Positions 1 to 8,427 of a stretch of DNA of 21,260 nucleotides are shown in pieces. Each line of letters opens with the position of its first letter. Position 1 is the stretch's first letter. The notes beneath the pieces were generated by a model. That model saw only the letters and a list, made by a program, of their open reading frames with translations, was not told the DNA's origin and made no database searches. A program made the position numbers and the translations under genes. Source of the stretch: CAMBRQ01 sp945870325 (GTDB lineage: Bacteria; Bacillota; Clostridia; Lachnospirales; Lachnospiraceae); contig NZ_JBNPMC010000053.1 in assembly GCF_050313795.1 (NCBI RefSeq), positions 1-21,260 of the forward strand. The letters are read 5' to 3'.

Positions 1-1
1 A

Positions 2-1303
2 CTATTCCGTCTCCAATACATAACTTCTGGTGGTTACCCCGCTTACACGTCCCTTACCATTCACAAGGATCGCCTTAAAGATCGTCTCACCACTTGGCAT
101 ATCGATCGGTCCACTGTACTTCTTGGATGCTGTCGTCGGATCATTTCCATCCATTGTATAATATGCCGTATACCCATCCGGAATCTTAATCTCGATCTGC
201 ATTGCCGAGTCATACTGTCCCGTGGATGGTGATACCGCCGGAGCATCTTCAATCGGCAATTCTACCGTATATGTCTTCTCCACTGGAAGACTTGGAACAC
301 CTTTCTTATTCACGGCAATTGCCTTGATCACAGTCTCGTCTTCTCCGATCCGAATCGGTTCTGTATATTTCGTACTGTTGATACTTGGCTCAGTTTCATC
401 ATCCGTATAATATATGGTATAGCCGTCTTTGGCACTTAAGGATAATTCCTGTACATCATCGAATACCTCTGTATCATCCAGACTGAATTCGGGACCTTCG
501 ATGATATAACCGCCTAATACTTCTCTTACGCTGTCATCTGCATCTTCCAAAAGCATCGGAATCTCTTCCTTCTGATCCGTATCCATATAGAACTGGACAC
601 ACGCCTGATAGACATCCGAATTCTTCGGCTGCTCTTTTATCACATCCAAGAATACGGATTCTGCCCTGCTTAGATTCTTCTGGGCAATATAGACCTTGGA
701 TAAGCCGACATATGCATCTGCCTTAGTATTATCCTTATCAGAAGCTTTTTCAAAGTATTCGATTGCCGCATTGTATTCCTTAGACTCTAAAGCCTTGTTT
801 CCTTTACCTACAATTCCTTTATAGGACATTTGATAGACTGCTATTCCGATCCCCACAGCCGCAAGGAGAAATACCAGCATAATGAGAAGTATACATCTCC
901 TTCTCTTTCGGCGCAGCGCTTTTTTGCGCTCTGCCTGCCTGCGCTTTTTCTCTCGTTCTGACAGATTCCGCGAAGTGTTCCCTCGCTGAAGATCCGTGTT
1001 GCGTCTTCTAGTGGTATTTCCTGTATTACGACCGTAAGTACGACCTGCATTACGACCGGAAGTGCGTCCAGTATTCCTGCCAGTGCTGCGTCCGGCGCTC
1101 TTTCTTCTTGGATCTGTATTACTTACAGCCTGATAATCAAGGTAATCATCATAACTGTCGTCGCCATTGATCGCGCCTCGTATCTGCTGGGTCAGCATAT
1201 CATCTAAAGGGTTATAGTCAGGAACAATGCGGACTTCCTCACCACATTTTTCGCAATATAACATTCCTTCTGGTATCTCATGTCCGCAATACCTACATTT
1301 CAT
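2..1303 (-). CDS. Zinc-ribbon, TPR and chitobiase-C-like repeat membrane protein
   Basis: This 433-residue protein has no named function, but its architecture is clear. An N-terminal zinc ribbon has paired cysteines at 3/6 and 17/20. A disordered Gly/Arg/Asn/Thr stretch (about 68-100) is built from GRxTGRN-like units, followed by a very basic segment. One transmembrane helix lies at about 137-157. TPR-like helices occupy about 168-245 (NKALESKEYNAAIEYFEKA). Two copies of a beta-sandwich repeat resembling the chitobiase/beta-hexosaminidase C-terminal domain (CHB_HEX_C type) follow at about 291-347 and 373-430, each with a DGYTxYYT core. The topology suggests a cytoplasmic ribbon and an extracellular C-terminal half. 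The start codon has an AGGGGG ribosome site overlapping the stop of the upstream fhs gene, so translation is probably coupled. The stop codon lies at the window edge, so the gene is complete. A role in sensing or scaffolding at the envelope is inference. Confidence 0.85.
   Translation of the reverse strand: MKCRYCGHEIPEGMLYCEKCGEEVRIVPDYNPLDDMLTQQIRGAINGDDSYDDYLDYQAVSNTDPRRKSAGRSTGRNTGRTSGRNAGRTYGRNTGNTTRRRNTDLQRGNTSRNLSEREKKRRQAERKKALRRKRRRCILLIMLVFLLAAVGIGIAVYQMSYKGIVGKGNKALESKEYNAAIEYFEKASDKDNTKADAYVGLSKVYIAQKNLSRAESVFLDVIKEQPKNSDVYQACVQFYMDTDQKEEIPMLLEDADDSVREVLGGYIIEGPEFSLDDTEVFDDVQELSLSAKDGYTIYYTDDETEPSINSTKYTEPIRIGEDETVIKAIAVNKKGVPSLPVEKTYTVELPIEDAPAVSPSTGQYDSAMQIEIKIPDGYTAYYTMDGNDPTTASKKYSGPIDMPSGETIFKAILVNGKGRVSGVTTRSYVLETE
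1012..1093 (-). repeat. Degenerate coding repeat (Gly-Arg-rich linker)
   Basis: This part of the zinc-ribbon/TPR gene encodes about eight imperfect units of the form G-R-x-(T/A/S), roughly residues 71-97. The DNA repeats are diverged rather than identical. The segment sits between the cytoplasmic zinc ribbon and the membrane helix and is probably disordered. Tracts of this kind commonly vary in unit number between strains; that is expectation and cannot be seen in one sequence. Confidence 0.5.
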
Positions 1304-1317
1304 CTTAAGAGAACCCC

Positions 1318-2988
1318 CTAAAATAATCCTGTAATCTTTCCATCCTCTGATACATCAATGCCATTGGCAGCAGGAACCTTCGGAAGTCCCGGCATGGTCA
1401 TTACCGCACCTGTAAGCGCTACAACAAATCCCGCTCCGGCACTTACATATACCTCGCGGATATGAATATCAAAGCCTGTCGGACGTCCCAGTTTCTTCGC
1501 GTCATCAGACAGAGAATATTGGTTCTTCGCCATACAGATCGGGAGGTTGCCGAATCCCATAGATTCAATCTTCGCTAATTGTTTCTCGGCAGCAGGCTCG
1601 TAGATTACGCCACTTGCTCCATAGATCTCTTTCGAGATGGTCTCAATCTTCTCTTTCAGAGATAACTCGTCCTCATATAATGGGTGATAATGGCTTTCCT
1701 TATTCTCTAATGTATCTAATACTTTTTCTGCCAGAGCAATTCCACCTTCTCCGCCCTTCTCCCATACTTCGGATAGTGCGAATTCACAGCCTTTTTCTTC
1801 ACAGAATCTGCGGATATATTCATTTTCAGCATCCGTATCAGTAATGAATGAATTCAATGTTACAACGACTGGGATATCGTATTTCTGAATATTCTCGATA
1901 TGTTTCTCCAGATTCACGATTCCTTTTGCCAGAGCATCTAAGTTCTCTTTCCCAAGATCAGCCTTTGCAACCCCACCATTATACTTCAAAGCACGGACAG
2001 TTGCAACCAAAACAACTGCATCCGGTTTGAAGCCTGCTTTACGGCACTTAATATCCAGGAACTTCTCAGCACCTAAGTCTGCACCGAAACCTGCTTCTGT
2101 TACCGTAATATCACTTAATTTTAATGCCATTCTTGTGGCTCTGACACTGTTGCAGCCATGTGCGATATTCGCAAATGGTCCGCCATGTACCAGTGCCGGG
2201 GTATGCTCTAATGTCTGAATCAGGTTCGGCTTAATCGCATCTTTCAAAAGCGCAGTCATAGCGCCTGTTGCCTGCAGATCATCTGCCGTCACCGGATCTC
2301 CGCTAAAGTTATATGCCACAATAATCTTGCCGAGACGGTGCTTCAAATCCTGAATATCCTCTGCCAGACAGAGAATTGCCATAATCTCTGATGCAACCGT
2401 GATGACAAAATGATCTTCTCTTACCATACCATCCATCTTGCTTCCAAGCCCCACGACAATGTTACGAAGGTTTCTGTCATTCATGTCCAGACATCGTTTC
2501 CATACCACCTGTCTTGGATCAATCTGTAACGCGTTGCCCTGCTGAATGTGATTATCTAACATCGCCGCAAGAAGGTTATTCGCAGAAGTAATCGCATGGA
2601 AATCTCCGGTAAAATGAAGGTTCAGATCTTCCATTGGTACAACCTGAGCATATCCGCCACCTGCTGCGCCTCCCTTGATTCCAAAACAAGGTCCAAGAGA
2701 TGGCTCGCGAAGTGCGATAATCGCCTTCTTATTCAATTTTGCAAGTGCCTGACCTAATCCTACTGTTGTCGTTGTCTTTCCCTCGCCTGCCGGTGTCGGA
2801 TTAATGGCAGTTACCAGCACCAGTTTTCCATCTGGTCTGTCTTTGATCTTCTCCCATACATCGTCAGAAAGTTTTGCTTTATACTTTCCGTAAAACTCTA
2901 ATTCATCTTCTTCAATTCCTACTGTTGCGGCTACATCTCTGATGTGTGCCATCTGTGCTTCCTGTGCAATCTGGATATCTGTTTTCAT
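1318..2988 (-). CDS. fhs: Formate--tetrahydrofolate ligase
   Basis: The enzyme catalyses ATP-dependent ligation of formate to tetrahydrofolate, giving 10-formyl-THF in the cytosol for one-carbon and purine metabolism, and for the methyl branch of acetogenesis where present. The protein is homologous to the family along its length and carries the ATP-binding loop PTPAGEGKT at residues 64-72 (numbered from the start chosen here), followed by the conserved LREPSLGPCFGIKGGAAGGG region. I chose the ATG at 2988, giving 556 residues, the usual family length. An AAAGGA ribosome site sits 9 bases upstream. An in-frame TTG nine bases earlier directly abuts that site and cannot use it. The gene lies 48 bases downstream of ftsK with no terminator between, so read-through is plausible. 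The TPR gene follows at 14 bases. No folate riboswitch is visible upstream. Confidence 0.97.
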   Translation of the reverse strand: MKTDIQIAQEAQMAHIRDVAATVGIEEDELEFYGKYKAKLSDDVWEKIKDRPDGKLVLVTAINPTPAGEGKTTTTVGLGQALAKLNKKAIIALREPSLGPCFGIKGGAAGGGYAQVVPMEDLNLHFTGDFHAITSANNLLAAMLDNHIQQGNALQIDPRQVVWKRCLDMNDRNLRNIVVGLGSKMDGMVREDHFVITVASEIMAILCLAEDIQDLKHRLGKIIVAYNFSGDPVTADDLQATGAMTALLKDAIKPNLIQTLEHTPALVHGGPFANIAHGCNSVRATRMALKLSDITVTEAGFGADLGAEKFLDIKCRKAGFKPDAVVLVATVRALKYNGGVAKADLGKENLDALAKGIVNLEKHIENIQKYDIPVVVTLNSFITDTDAENEYIRRFCEEKGCEFALSEVWEKGGEGGIALAEKVLDTLENKESHYHPLYEDELSLKEKIETISKEIYGASGVIYEPAAEKQLAKIESMGFGNLPICMAKNQYSLSDDAKKLGRPTGFDIHIREVYVSAGAGFVVALTGAVMTMPGLPKVPAANGIDVSEDGKITGLF

Positions 2989-3036
2989 GGTTTCCAATCC
3001 TTTCTTTTTATGATTTTTCTTTAGTTCCTTTATTTT

Positions 3037-5523
3037 TTAAATATTTTCCTCAACATACTGATTGAATTCTTCCGGAGACATCAATACTTTTCTTGGCTTT
3101 GTTCCTTCCTCCGGTCCAACTACCCCAGCCTCGCATAACTGATCCATAATTCTGGCAGCACGGTTGAATCCAATCTTAAATGTACGCTGCAGCATCCCTA
3201 TGGATGCCTTGTCTTTATCTATAATGAGGCGACCTGCTTCTACAAAATGCACGTCGCGTTCATCTCCCTCCGGTGCGCTCGCCAGCGACATACCGCCAAT
3301 CGAACTTGTATTCACCTGATTGACAACATCTTCATTGTATGTAATATCCCCATGCTGATCCTTCAGGTAATCTACTACGCTTTGCACTTCCTTGTCTGTG
3401 ACAAAGGAGCCCTGTACTCTGGCTGGCTTCTGATACCCTGCCGGATAGAAAAGCATGTCGCCTTTTCCAAGTAATTTCTCAGCACCGTTCATATCAATAA
3501 TCGTTCGGGAATCAACTCCGGACGATACAGAGAAAGCAATTCTGGATGGCATGTTTGCCTTAATCAGTCCTGTAATGACATTGACCGACGGTCTCTGCGT
3601 TGCCAGTACCAGATGGATGCCGGCGGCTCTTGCAAGTTGTGCAAGACGACAGATGGCTTGTTCCACATCTCCAGGCGCAACCATCATCAAGTCGGCAAGT
3701 TCGTCTACGATGATAATAATCTGTGGCAGAGGCTCTTGTTTCTTACCCTCTACAGGCGGCATAGAAGCAACCTTTTCGTTATATCCCTTCATGTCCCTGA
3801 CACCGTATTCTGCAAATGCCTGATAGCGGCGATCCATCTCTGCTACGCCCCAGTTCAATGCTCCGGCTGCCTTCTTGGGGTCTGTCACTACCGGAATCAT
3901 CAGATGCGGGATACCATTGTATACACTTAACTCGACTACCTTCGGGTCAATCATAATCAACTTCACTTCTTCCGGCGTCGCCTTGTACAGAATACTCATA
4001 ATCAGAGTATTGATGCAGACAGATTTTCCTGATCCGGTTGCTCCGGCAATCAGCACATGAGGCATCTTGGCAATATCTGCCACCACCGTCTTGCCTCCGA
4101 TATCTTTTCCAACCGCAAAAGATATCTTAGAAGTACTGTTCTTGAATTCCGAAGACTCCAGAAGATCCCTTAGCATTACGGAAGAGTTCTCTTTGTTCGG
4201 CACCTCAATACCAACAGCCGCCTTTCCCGGGATTGGCGCTTCGATACGGATATCCGCAGCTGCCAGATTCAGCTTGATATCATCGGAAAGCCCTACGATC
4301 TTGCTGACCTTGACTCCCATCTCCGGCTGAAGTTCATATCTGGTAACCGATGGTCCACAACTTACATTGGTAACCGTAACATTGACTCCGAAGTTCTGAA
4401 GGATCTGCTGCAATTTCATGGCAGTTTCTCGAAGTTGTGCATCGGACTCCCCGCCTTTTTTGGTTCCCCTTTTAAGCAGGGAGATCGGCGGCATTCGATA
4501 GGCCTTCTTTGGCTTTTGAGAAGCTGCCTCCACAGTAGCAGCAACATCTGCAACTTCCCCTGCAATGTTGGCATCTTTTGATTTGCCCCTTCTATTCGCA
4601 GGTTTCGCAGCCACTGGCTCCTGCGAAAGAATTGCATCGGATTCTTCTGATATCGTCTCTTCCATCATCGGACTTTCAGAAACTGCATTCATCGGATCAT
4701 CCGATATATCACTTCCTACTGATACTGCTTCTTCCCCTCGATTGATTACAAATGGAACTTCTTCCTTCGCCTCTAACGGATCAACCTTCAATTCCTTCAT
4801 ATTCGGAGACTTCTTAGCAAGAGTCGTATCAAAAGATACTCCCTCTACATGCTGATCACTTCTCTTCAGTGATCTGAGTGGCTTTGACTTTGCTTCTTTT
4901 GGCGAAGCGTCTTTTTCCTGCGCTTCTTTCAGTTTTCTGCGCTCTTCCGCCTGTTCACGCCTTCTGATAGCGTCTTTCTTTGCTTTGTCATATGCTTTAT
5001 CGCTCTGACTTTTTACACCTTTTAATGCGGACTTACCTGTAATAATCACCAGACAGATAATCATCAGAATGATATCTACCACATATGTACCCGCTATTCC
5101 TATGGCGGGAGTAAGAATATTCACCAGAATATCTCCCAGTTTCCCGCCTTTATCATCAACTAATTGTAAAAATGTGCAGACCAGTACCAAAAAGATAAGA
5201 CCCGTAGTCACTTTCATATATGCATTCCAGTTTCCATGGTTCGATATCACAAAAGTAACAGTGCCAAATAAAACGAACGGAATCAGATATGCAACCCAGC
5301 CAAAGATATCCGCTAAGAACTCGGCAATTGCTCCCCCGATAAAACCGCCAACTCCAAAATTACTGATCAGCAATAAGATACTAACCGCAAGCGTAATCCA
5401 GATTACAATCTCAGTTCCGACGAAACTTGATTCTGCAGGCTTTGTATTTGTCTTTTTCGTGCTTGTCTTTTTCGCCTGTCCTGTCTGCTTCTTACTCCCT
5501 CTTTTCTTAGATTTAGCAGCCAT
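3037..5523 (-). CDS. ftsK: DNA translocase FtsK/SpoIIIE
   Basis: This septal hexameric ATPase pumps chromosomal DNA during division, or into the forespore in spore formers. The 828-residue protein has a basic Lys/Thr-rich N-terminus and about four membrane helices between 37 and 165. A charged low-complexity linker (about 170-350) leads into the alpha/beta motor, with Walker A GATGSGKS at 494-501 and Walker B IIIIVDELAD at 602-611. A C-terminal winged-helix gamma domain (about 765-825, around GFNRAARIMDQL) in this family reads polar KOPS/SRS sequences. The length fits the SpoIIIE class (about 790 residues) rather than the much longer enterobacterial FtsK. A GGGGGAAG ribosome site precedes the ATG, and the gene has its own promoter overlapping the end of tepA. 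Whether it acts mainly in sporulation or vegetative division cannot be decided from the sequence. Confidence 0.96.
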   Translation of the reverse strand: MAAKSKKRGSKKQTGQAKKTSTKKTNTKPAESSFVGTEIVIWITLAVSILLLISNFGVGGFIGGAIAEFLADIFGWVAYLIPFVLFGTVTFVISNHGNWNAYMKVTTGLIFLVLVCTFLQLVDDKGGKLGDILVNILTPAIGIAGTYVVDIILMIICLVIITGKSALKGVKSQSDKAYDKAKKDAIRRREQAEERRKLKEAQEKDASPKEAKSKPLRSLKRSDQHVEGVSFDTTLAKKSPNMKELKVDPLEAKEEVPFVINRGEEAVSVGSDISDDPMNAVSESPMMEETISEESDAILSQEPVAAKPANRRGKSKDANIAGEVADVAATVEAASQKPKKAYRMPPISLLKRGTKKGGESDAQLRETAMKLQQILQNFGVNVTVTNVSCGPSVTRYELQPEMGVKVSKIVGLSDDIKLNLAAADIRIEAPIPGKAAVGIEVPNKENSSVMLRDLLESSEFKNSTSKISFAVGKDIGGKTVVADIAKMPHVLIAGATGSGKSVCINTLIMSILYKATPEEVKLIMIDPKVVELSVYNGIPHLMIPVVTDPKKAAGALNWGVAEMDRRYQAFAEYGVRDMKGYNEKVASMPPVEGKKQEPLPQIIIIVDELADLMMVAPGDVEQAICRLAQLARAAGIHLVLATQRPSVNVITGLIKANMPSRIAFSVSSGVDSRTIIDMNGAEKLLGKGDMLFYPAGYQKPARVQGSFVTDKEVQSVVDYLKDQHGDITYNEDVVNQVNTSSIGGMSLASAPEGDERDVHFVEAGRLIIDKDKASIGMLQRTFKIGFNRAARIMDQLCEAGVVGPEEGTKPRKVLMSPEEFNQYVEENI

Positions 5524-5558
5524 TTTACTTCCCCCTTATTCTGGCAATACTATATATA

Positions 5559-5587
5559 AGTATAGCATTTTTAAAAAGGGCTGTCAT
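5559..5587 (-). promoter_or_regulatory. Sigma-A promoter for ftsK
   Basis: On the minus strand, ATGACA (5587-5582) and TATACT (5564-5559) are separated by exactly 17 bases, and a TG one base before the -10 makes it an extended -10. The -35 overlaps the tepA stop codon. It gives a leader of about 30 bases before the ftsK ribosome site, so ftsK can be expressed independently of tepA. Confidence 0.7.
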
Positions 5588-6285
5588 TACCTATTTTCAC
5601 ACTTTTTCTGCCGCTCTTGTTCAATCATTTCGTGCAATTTACTCAATGCATCACTCATACCGCCCACTTCGTCAATCAGTCCTTCACGCACTGCATCCTT
5701 ACCTTCCAGAAGCGTTCCTACATCCTTCACTAACTCCGTCGGATTCAGCATTAATTCTTCTATCCGGTTCTGTGTGATACGAGAATGATCTGCAAGGAAA
5801 CGAGTGATCCGATCCTGAGTCCGAATCATATTGCGCAGGCTCTGCGTCACACCGATAAACATGCCATTAGAACGGACCGGATGGATGATCATAGTGCCAC
5901 TTGGCACAATAAAGGAATACTTGGCCGATACCGCCAGAGGTCCTCCGATAGAATGACTACCGCCAAGCACCAGCGATACAGTAGGCTTGCTTAATGACGC
6001 AATCATCTCTGCTATGGACAAACCCGCTTCTACATCTCCTCCAAGCGTGTTAAGCAGAATCAGAAGCCCTTCAATCTCATCGCTGTCCTCCACTTCTGCA
6101 AGCAGTGGCAGAAGATGCTCATATTTCGTTGATTTTGCATTGCCTGCAACTGCTTCATGCCCTTCGATCTCTCCGATAATGGTCAGTAATTTAATCCGGT
6201 GGCGGCTTTGATTTCCCTCCAGATCTACACTCCCCATTTCCTTAATCTGTTCGTTCTTCTGCTCTTCTCGTTCTGCATTCGCCAT
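5587..6285 (-). CDS. tepA: ClpP-like serine protease, TepA family
   Basis: This 232-residue protein of the ClpP/crotonase fold resembles B. subtilis TepA (translocation-enhancing protein), a cytoplasmic ClpP-like peptidase. The motif GGSHSIGGPLAVSA carries the likely nucleophile Ser112, in the place of ClpP's S in ASMG, and the likely catalytic His135 lies in MIIHPVR. The third residue is less certain but probably lies in the ITRFLADHS helix. The first 35 residues are polar and charged, with no signal peptide. In B. subtilis tepA lies close to spoIIIE, and here it lies 63 bases upstream of ftsK, which supports the assignment. Its ribosome site GGAGGTG lies inside the 3' arm of a strong hairpin, so translation may be controlled by structure (see 6290-6328). 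Its substrate is unknown. Confidence 0.9.
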   Translation of the reverse strand: MANAEREEQKNEQIKEMGSVDLEGNQSRHRIKLLTIIGEIEGHEAVAGNAKSTKYEHLLPLLAEVEDSDEIEGLLILLNTLGGDVEAGLSIAEMIASLSKPTVSLVLGGSHSIGGPLAVSAKYSFIVPSGTMIIHPVRSNGMFIGVTQSLRNMIRTQDRITRFLADHSRITQNRIEELMLNPTELVKDVGTLLEGKDAVREGLIDEVGGMSDALSKLHEMIEQERQKKCENR

Positions 6286-6289
6286 AGAA

Positions 6290-6328
6290 AAACACCTCCA
6301 TACTTTTTTACTTAGTATGGGGGTGTTT
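6290..6328 (-). terminator. Terminator-like hairpin that hides the tepA ribosome site
   Basis: Arms at 6328-6315 and 6303-6290 (minus strand) form a 14-bp stem with one internal C/A mismatch and an 11-base A-rich loop. The 3' arm runs into a T-rich tract (GTTTTTCT) like an intrinsic terminator for the preceding aminotransferase-fold gene. The same arm contains the GGAGGTG ribosome site of tepA, whose ATG begins five bases after the arm ends. A transcript passing through would therefore have the tepA start occluded. Confidence 0.7.
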
Positions 6329-6333
6329 GAAGA

Positions 6334-6362
6334 ATTTTATACCTCGCGAAGAGCCTGTTCAA
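6334..6362 (-). promoter_or_regulatory. Possible promoter for tepA at the end of the upstream gene
   Basis: On the minus strand, TTGAAC (6362-6357) and TAAAAT (6339-6334) have a 17-base spacer. Transcription would start about at the hairpin that covers the tepA ribosome site. The hexamers match the consensus at 4/6 and 5/6, and the site lies mostly within coding sequence, so it may be fortuitous. Confidence 0.3.
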
Positions 6363-7617
6363 GGTCCGCAATAATATCTTCTATATTCTCAATACCTACG
6401 CTGAAACGAATCAGATCCGGCTGTACACCTGCCTCAAGAAGTTCCTGATCGTTCATCTGACGGTGGGTATGGCTTGCAGGATGAAGCACACAACTTCTTG
6501 CATCTGCTACATGTGTCACAATTGCAATCATCTTAAGCGCATCCATCATGCGTACGGCCGCTTCTCTTCCGCCCTTCAGACCGAAGGTAATGACGCCGCA
6601 TGTGCCATTTGGCATATATTTCTTAGCAAGATCATAGTACTTGTCTCCCGGAAGTGATGGACAACTAACCCAGGCAACTTTCTCATGATTCTGAAGATAG
6701 GTTGCTGCTTTCATCGCATTCTCACAGTGTCTCTGCATACGAAGATGTAATGTCTCAAGACCGATATTCAGAAGAAATGCATTCTGCGGAGCCTGAATAG
6801 AGCCTAAGTCTCTCATCAACTGCGCCGTAGCCTTGGTGATATATGCGCCTTTTCCGAACTTCTGTGTATATACGATTCCATGATAGGTCTCATCCGGTGT
6901 CGTAAGTCCCGGGAACTTATCCGCATATGCTTCCCAATCGAAATTGCCGCTGTCAACGATAGCGCCTCCGACGCAAGATGCATGACCATCCATGTACTTG
7001 GTCGTAGAGTGAGTAACGATATCAGCACCCCATTCAAACGGTCGACAGTTGATCGGTGTTGCGAATGTATTATCTACGATAAATGGAACTCCATGTGCAT
7101 GTGCAGCCTTGGCGAATTTTTCAAAATCCAGTACTACCAGTGCCGGATTCGCAATACTCTCACCGAATACTGCTTTGGTATTCTCCTTAAATGCAGCATT
7201 CAGTTCTTCCTCTGTACAATCCGGATCAACGAAAGTAGCCTCTACCCCCATCTTCCTGATCGTATGGGCATACAAGTTATATGTACCGCCATAAACCGCA
7301 GAAGCACATACAATATGATCCCCCGCTTCCGCAATGTTCATAATAGCATAAAAACTTGCTGCCTGACCGGAAGATGTAAGCATTGCTGCTACACCGCCTT
7401 CCAGATCACAGATTTTAGCCGCCACAGCGTCATTCGTCGGATTCTGAAGACGTGTGTAGAAGTATCCGGATTCTTCCAGATCGAACAGTCTTCCCATCTG
7501 CTCGCTGGAACTATACTTGAAAGTTGTGCTCTGATAGATCGGCAGCACACGTGGATCTCCATTGCCTGGCTGATAGCCGGACTGGATGCATTTGGTTTCA
7601 ATCTTATAATCGCTCAT
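6337..7617 (-). CDS. metY: O-acetylhomoserine sulfhydrylase (PLP Cys/Met enzyme)
   Basis: This 426-residue enzyme belongs to the PLP-dependent Cys/Met metabolism family, long (MetY-like) subgroup, which makes homocysteine from O-acetylhomoserine and sulfide in the cytosol. The Schiff-base lysine is K207 in VTHSTTKYMDGH, and the pyridine-nitrogen Asp is D182 in VDNTFATP. YTRLQNPTND (54-63) and SSGQAA (82-87) are typical family motifs. A 426-residue length and the N-terminal ETKCIQSGY favour O-acetylhomoserine sulfhydrylase over cystathionine gamma-synthase or beta-lyase (about 380-400 residues); substrate choice cannot be proven by sequence. A GGGAGG site precedes the ATG by six bases. It lies 11 bases downstream of the CFI-box gene, so the two are likely co-transcribed. 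No SAM riboswitch or T-box is visible ahead of either gene. Confidence 0.92.
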   Translation of the reverse strand: MSDYKIETKCIQSGYQPGNGDPRVLPIYQSTTFKYSSSEQMGRLFDLEESGYFYTRLQNPTNDAVAAKICDLEGGVAAMLTSSGQAASFYAIMNIAEAGDHIVCASAVYGGTYNLYAHTIRKMGVEATFVDPDCTEEELNAAFKENTKAVFGESIANPALVVLDFEKFAKAAHAHGVPFIVDNTFATPINCRPFEWGADIVTHSTTKYMDGHASCVGGAIVDSGNFDWEAYADKFPGLTTPDETYHGIVYTQKFGKGAYITKATAQLMRDLGSIQAPQNAFLLNIGLETLHLRMQRHCENAMKAATYLQNHEKVAWVSCPSLPGDKYYDLAKKYMPNGTCGVITFGLKGGREAAVRMMDALKMIAIVTHVADARSCVLHPASHTHRQMNDQELLEAGVQPDLIRFSVGIENIEDIIADLEQALREV

Positions 7618-7628
7618 ATATGTCCTCC

Positions 7629-8396
7629 CTATGAATCTAAATATTTTTTCTGTAAATTATATACCATATCCATATACAATTCTTTACATTCTTCATTCCT
7701 TCCGTCTTCGGCATAACGGATACACGGCATCAGGTATTCTTTATAGATTCCTTCATAGATTCTCTTTGAATCCTGCTGCATGTCAATGGCAAGGACGATA
7801 CCCGGCGCAATATCATAGTATTCTTCTACCATCTGTCTGCCTTCTTCGGTTTTCATAAGATACTGATCCCGATAGTTTCGTAGTGCTGTCAGTTCATAGC
7901 AGTCATCTGGTTTATTCTGGCTGTCACATACGGCTGTAGTAATATAGCAGAGCCTATTCTTGAATCCACCTTCAATCTTCTCGTAAGTAGACATCTGAAT
8001 ATTGTTGCCTGTAACCTTCTTTTCATTCCAAAGTTTTACCATCTGTTTTGCAATTCTTTCGTTCTCAGGAAGTCCCTGATAAGTAAACATCGGAATAATA
8101 TATACTGCCATCGTCATATTATAATCGATCGAGAGCGTTGCTTTTTTATGTTTTGGAATATCTTTAAGTTTCCGGATTGCATAGTCCGGTATCACGGATG
8201 CCGTATCTCTGATCACTTCATCCCGATCCTTCTGTTCTGCCAGTTCTTCACAATAAGACTGCAAATTTTCAAACAATCTACTGTATTTTTCATAACTTTT
8301 CTCAAAAACCGACTGGTAAGACTTCTTTTTAAAATACTTGATATTTCCCAGCATCTCATCAAAAAGTGCTTCTAATTCTTTTCTGGTGTCCTCCAT
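7629..8396 (-). CDS. CFI-box-CTERM-like protein of unknown function
   Basis: This 255-residue soluble protein has no signal peptide or membrane helix. The N-terminal 70 residues are predicted helical and charged. The recognisable part is C-terminal: CYITTAVC at 150-157, then DDCYELTALRNYRDQYL at about 164-180 and a downstream helical stretch to about 225. This is the pattern of the CFI-box C-terminal domain, found at the ends of many bacterial proteins and of unknown function. Cys150, Cys157 and Cys166 are the conserved cysteines; metal or redox roles are guesses. GGAGG lies seven bases before the chosen ATG. It sits between yebC (31-base gap) and metY (11-base gap), which suggests one transcript but gives no clear functional link. 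Confidence 0.82.
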   Translation of the reverse strand: MEDTRKELEALFDEMLGNIKYFKKKSYQSVFEKSYEKYSRLFENLQSYCEELAEQKDRDEVIRDTASVIPDYAIRKLKDIPKHKKATLSIDYNMTMAVYIIPMFTYQGLPENERIAKQMVKLWNEKKVTGNNIQMSTYEKIEGGFKNRLCYITTAVCDSQNKPDDCYELTALRNYRDQYLMKTEEGRQMVEEYYDIAPGIVLAIDMQQDSKRIYEGIYKEYLMPCIRYAEDGRNEECKELYMDMVYNLQKKYLDS

Positions 8397-8427
8397 CCAT
8401 CTTCCTCCGCTCGTAAGGATTCACTTA

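Noticed and set aside
2989..3036. Folate (THF) riboswitch ahead of fhs
   Set aside because: The gap is 48 bases of A/T-rich sequence with no stable structure, too short for a riboswitch.
5069..5788. 239-residue plus-strand open frame
   Set aside because: It is antisense to the ftsK and tepA coding regions, has no ribosome site and low-complexity Ser/Thr/Pro-rich composition. It is a shadow of real genes.
6880..7716. 278-residue plus-strand open frame
   Set aside because: It is antisense to metY, which has complete catalytic motifs; the translation resembles no family.
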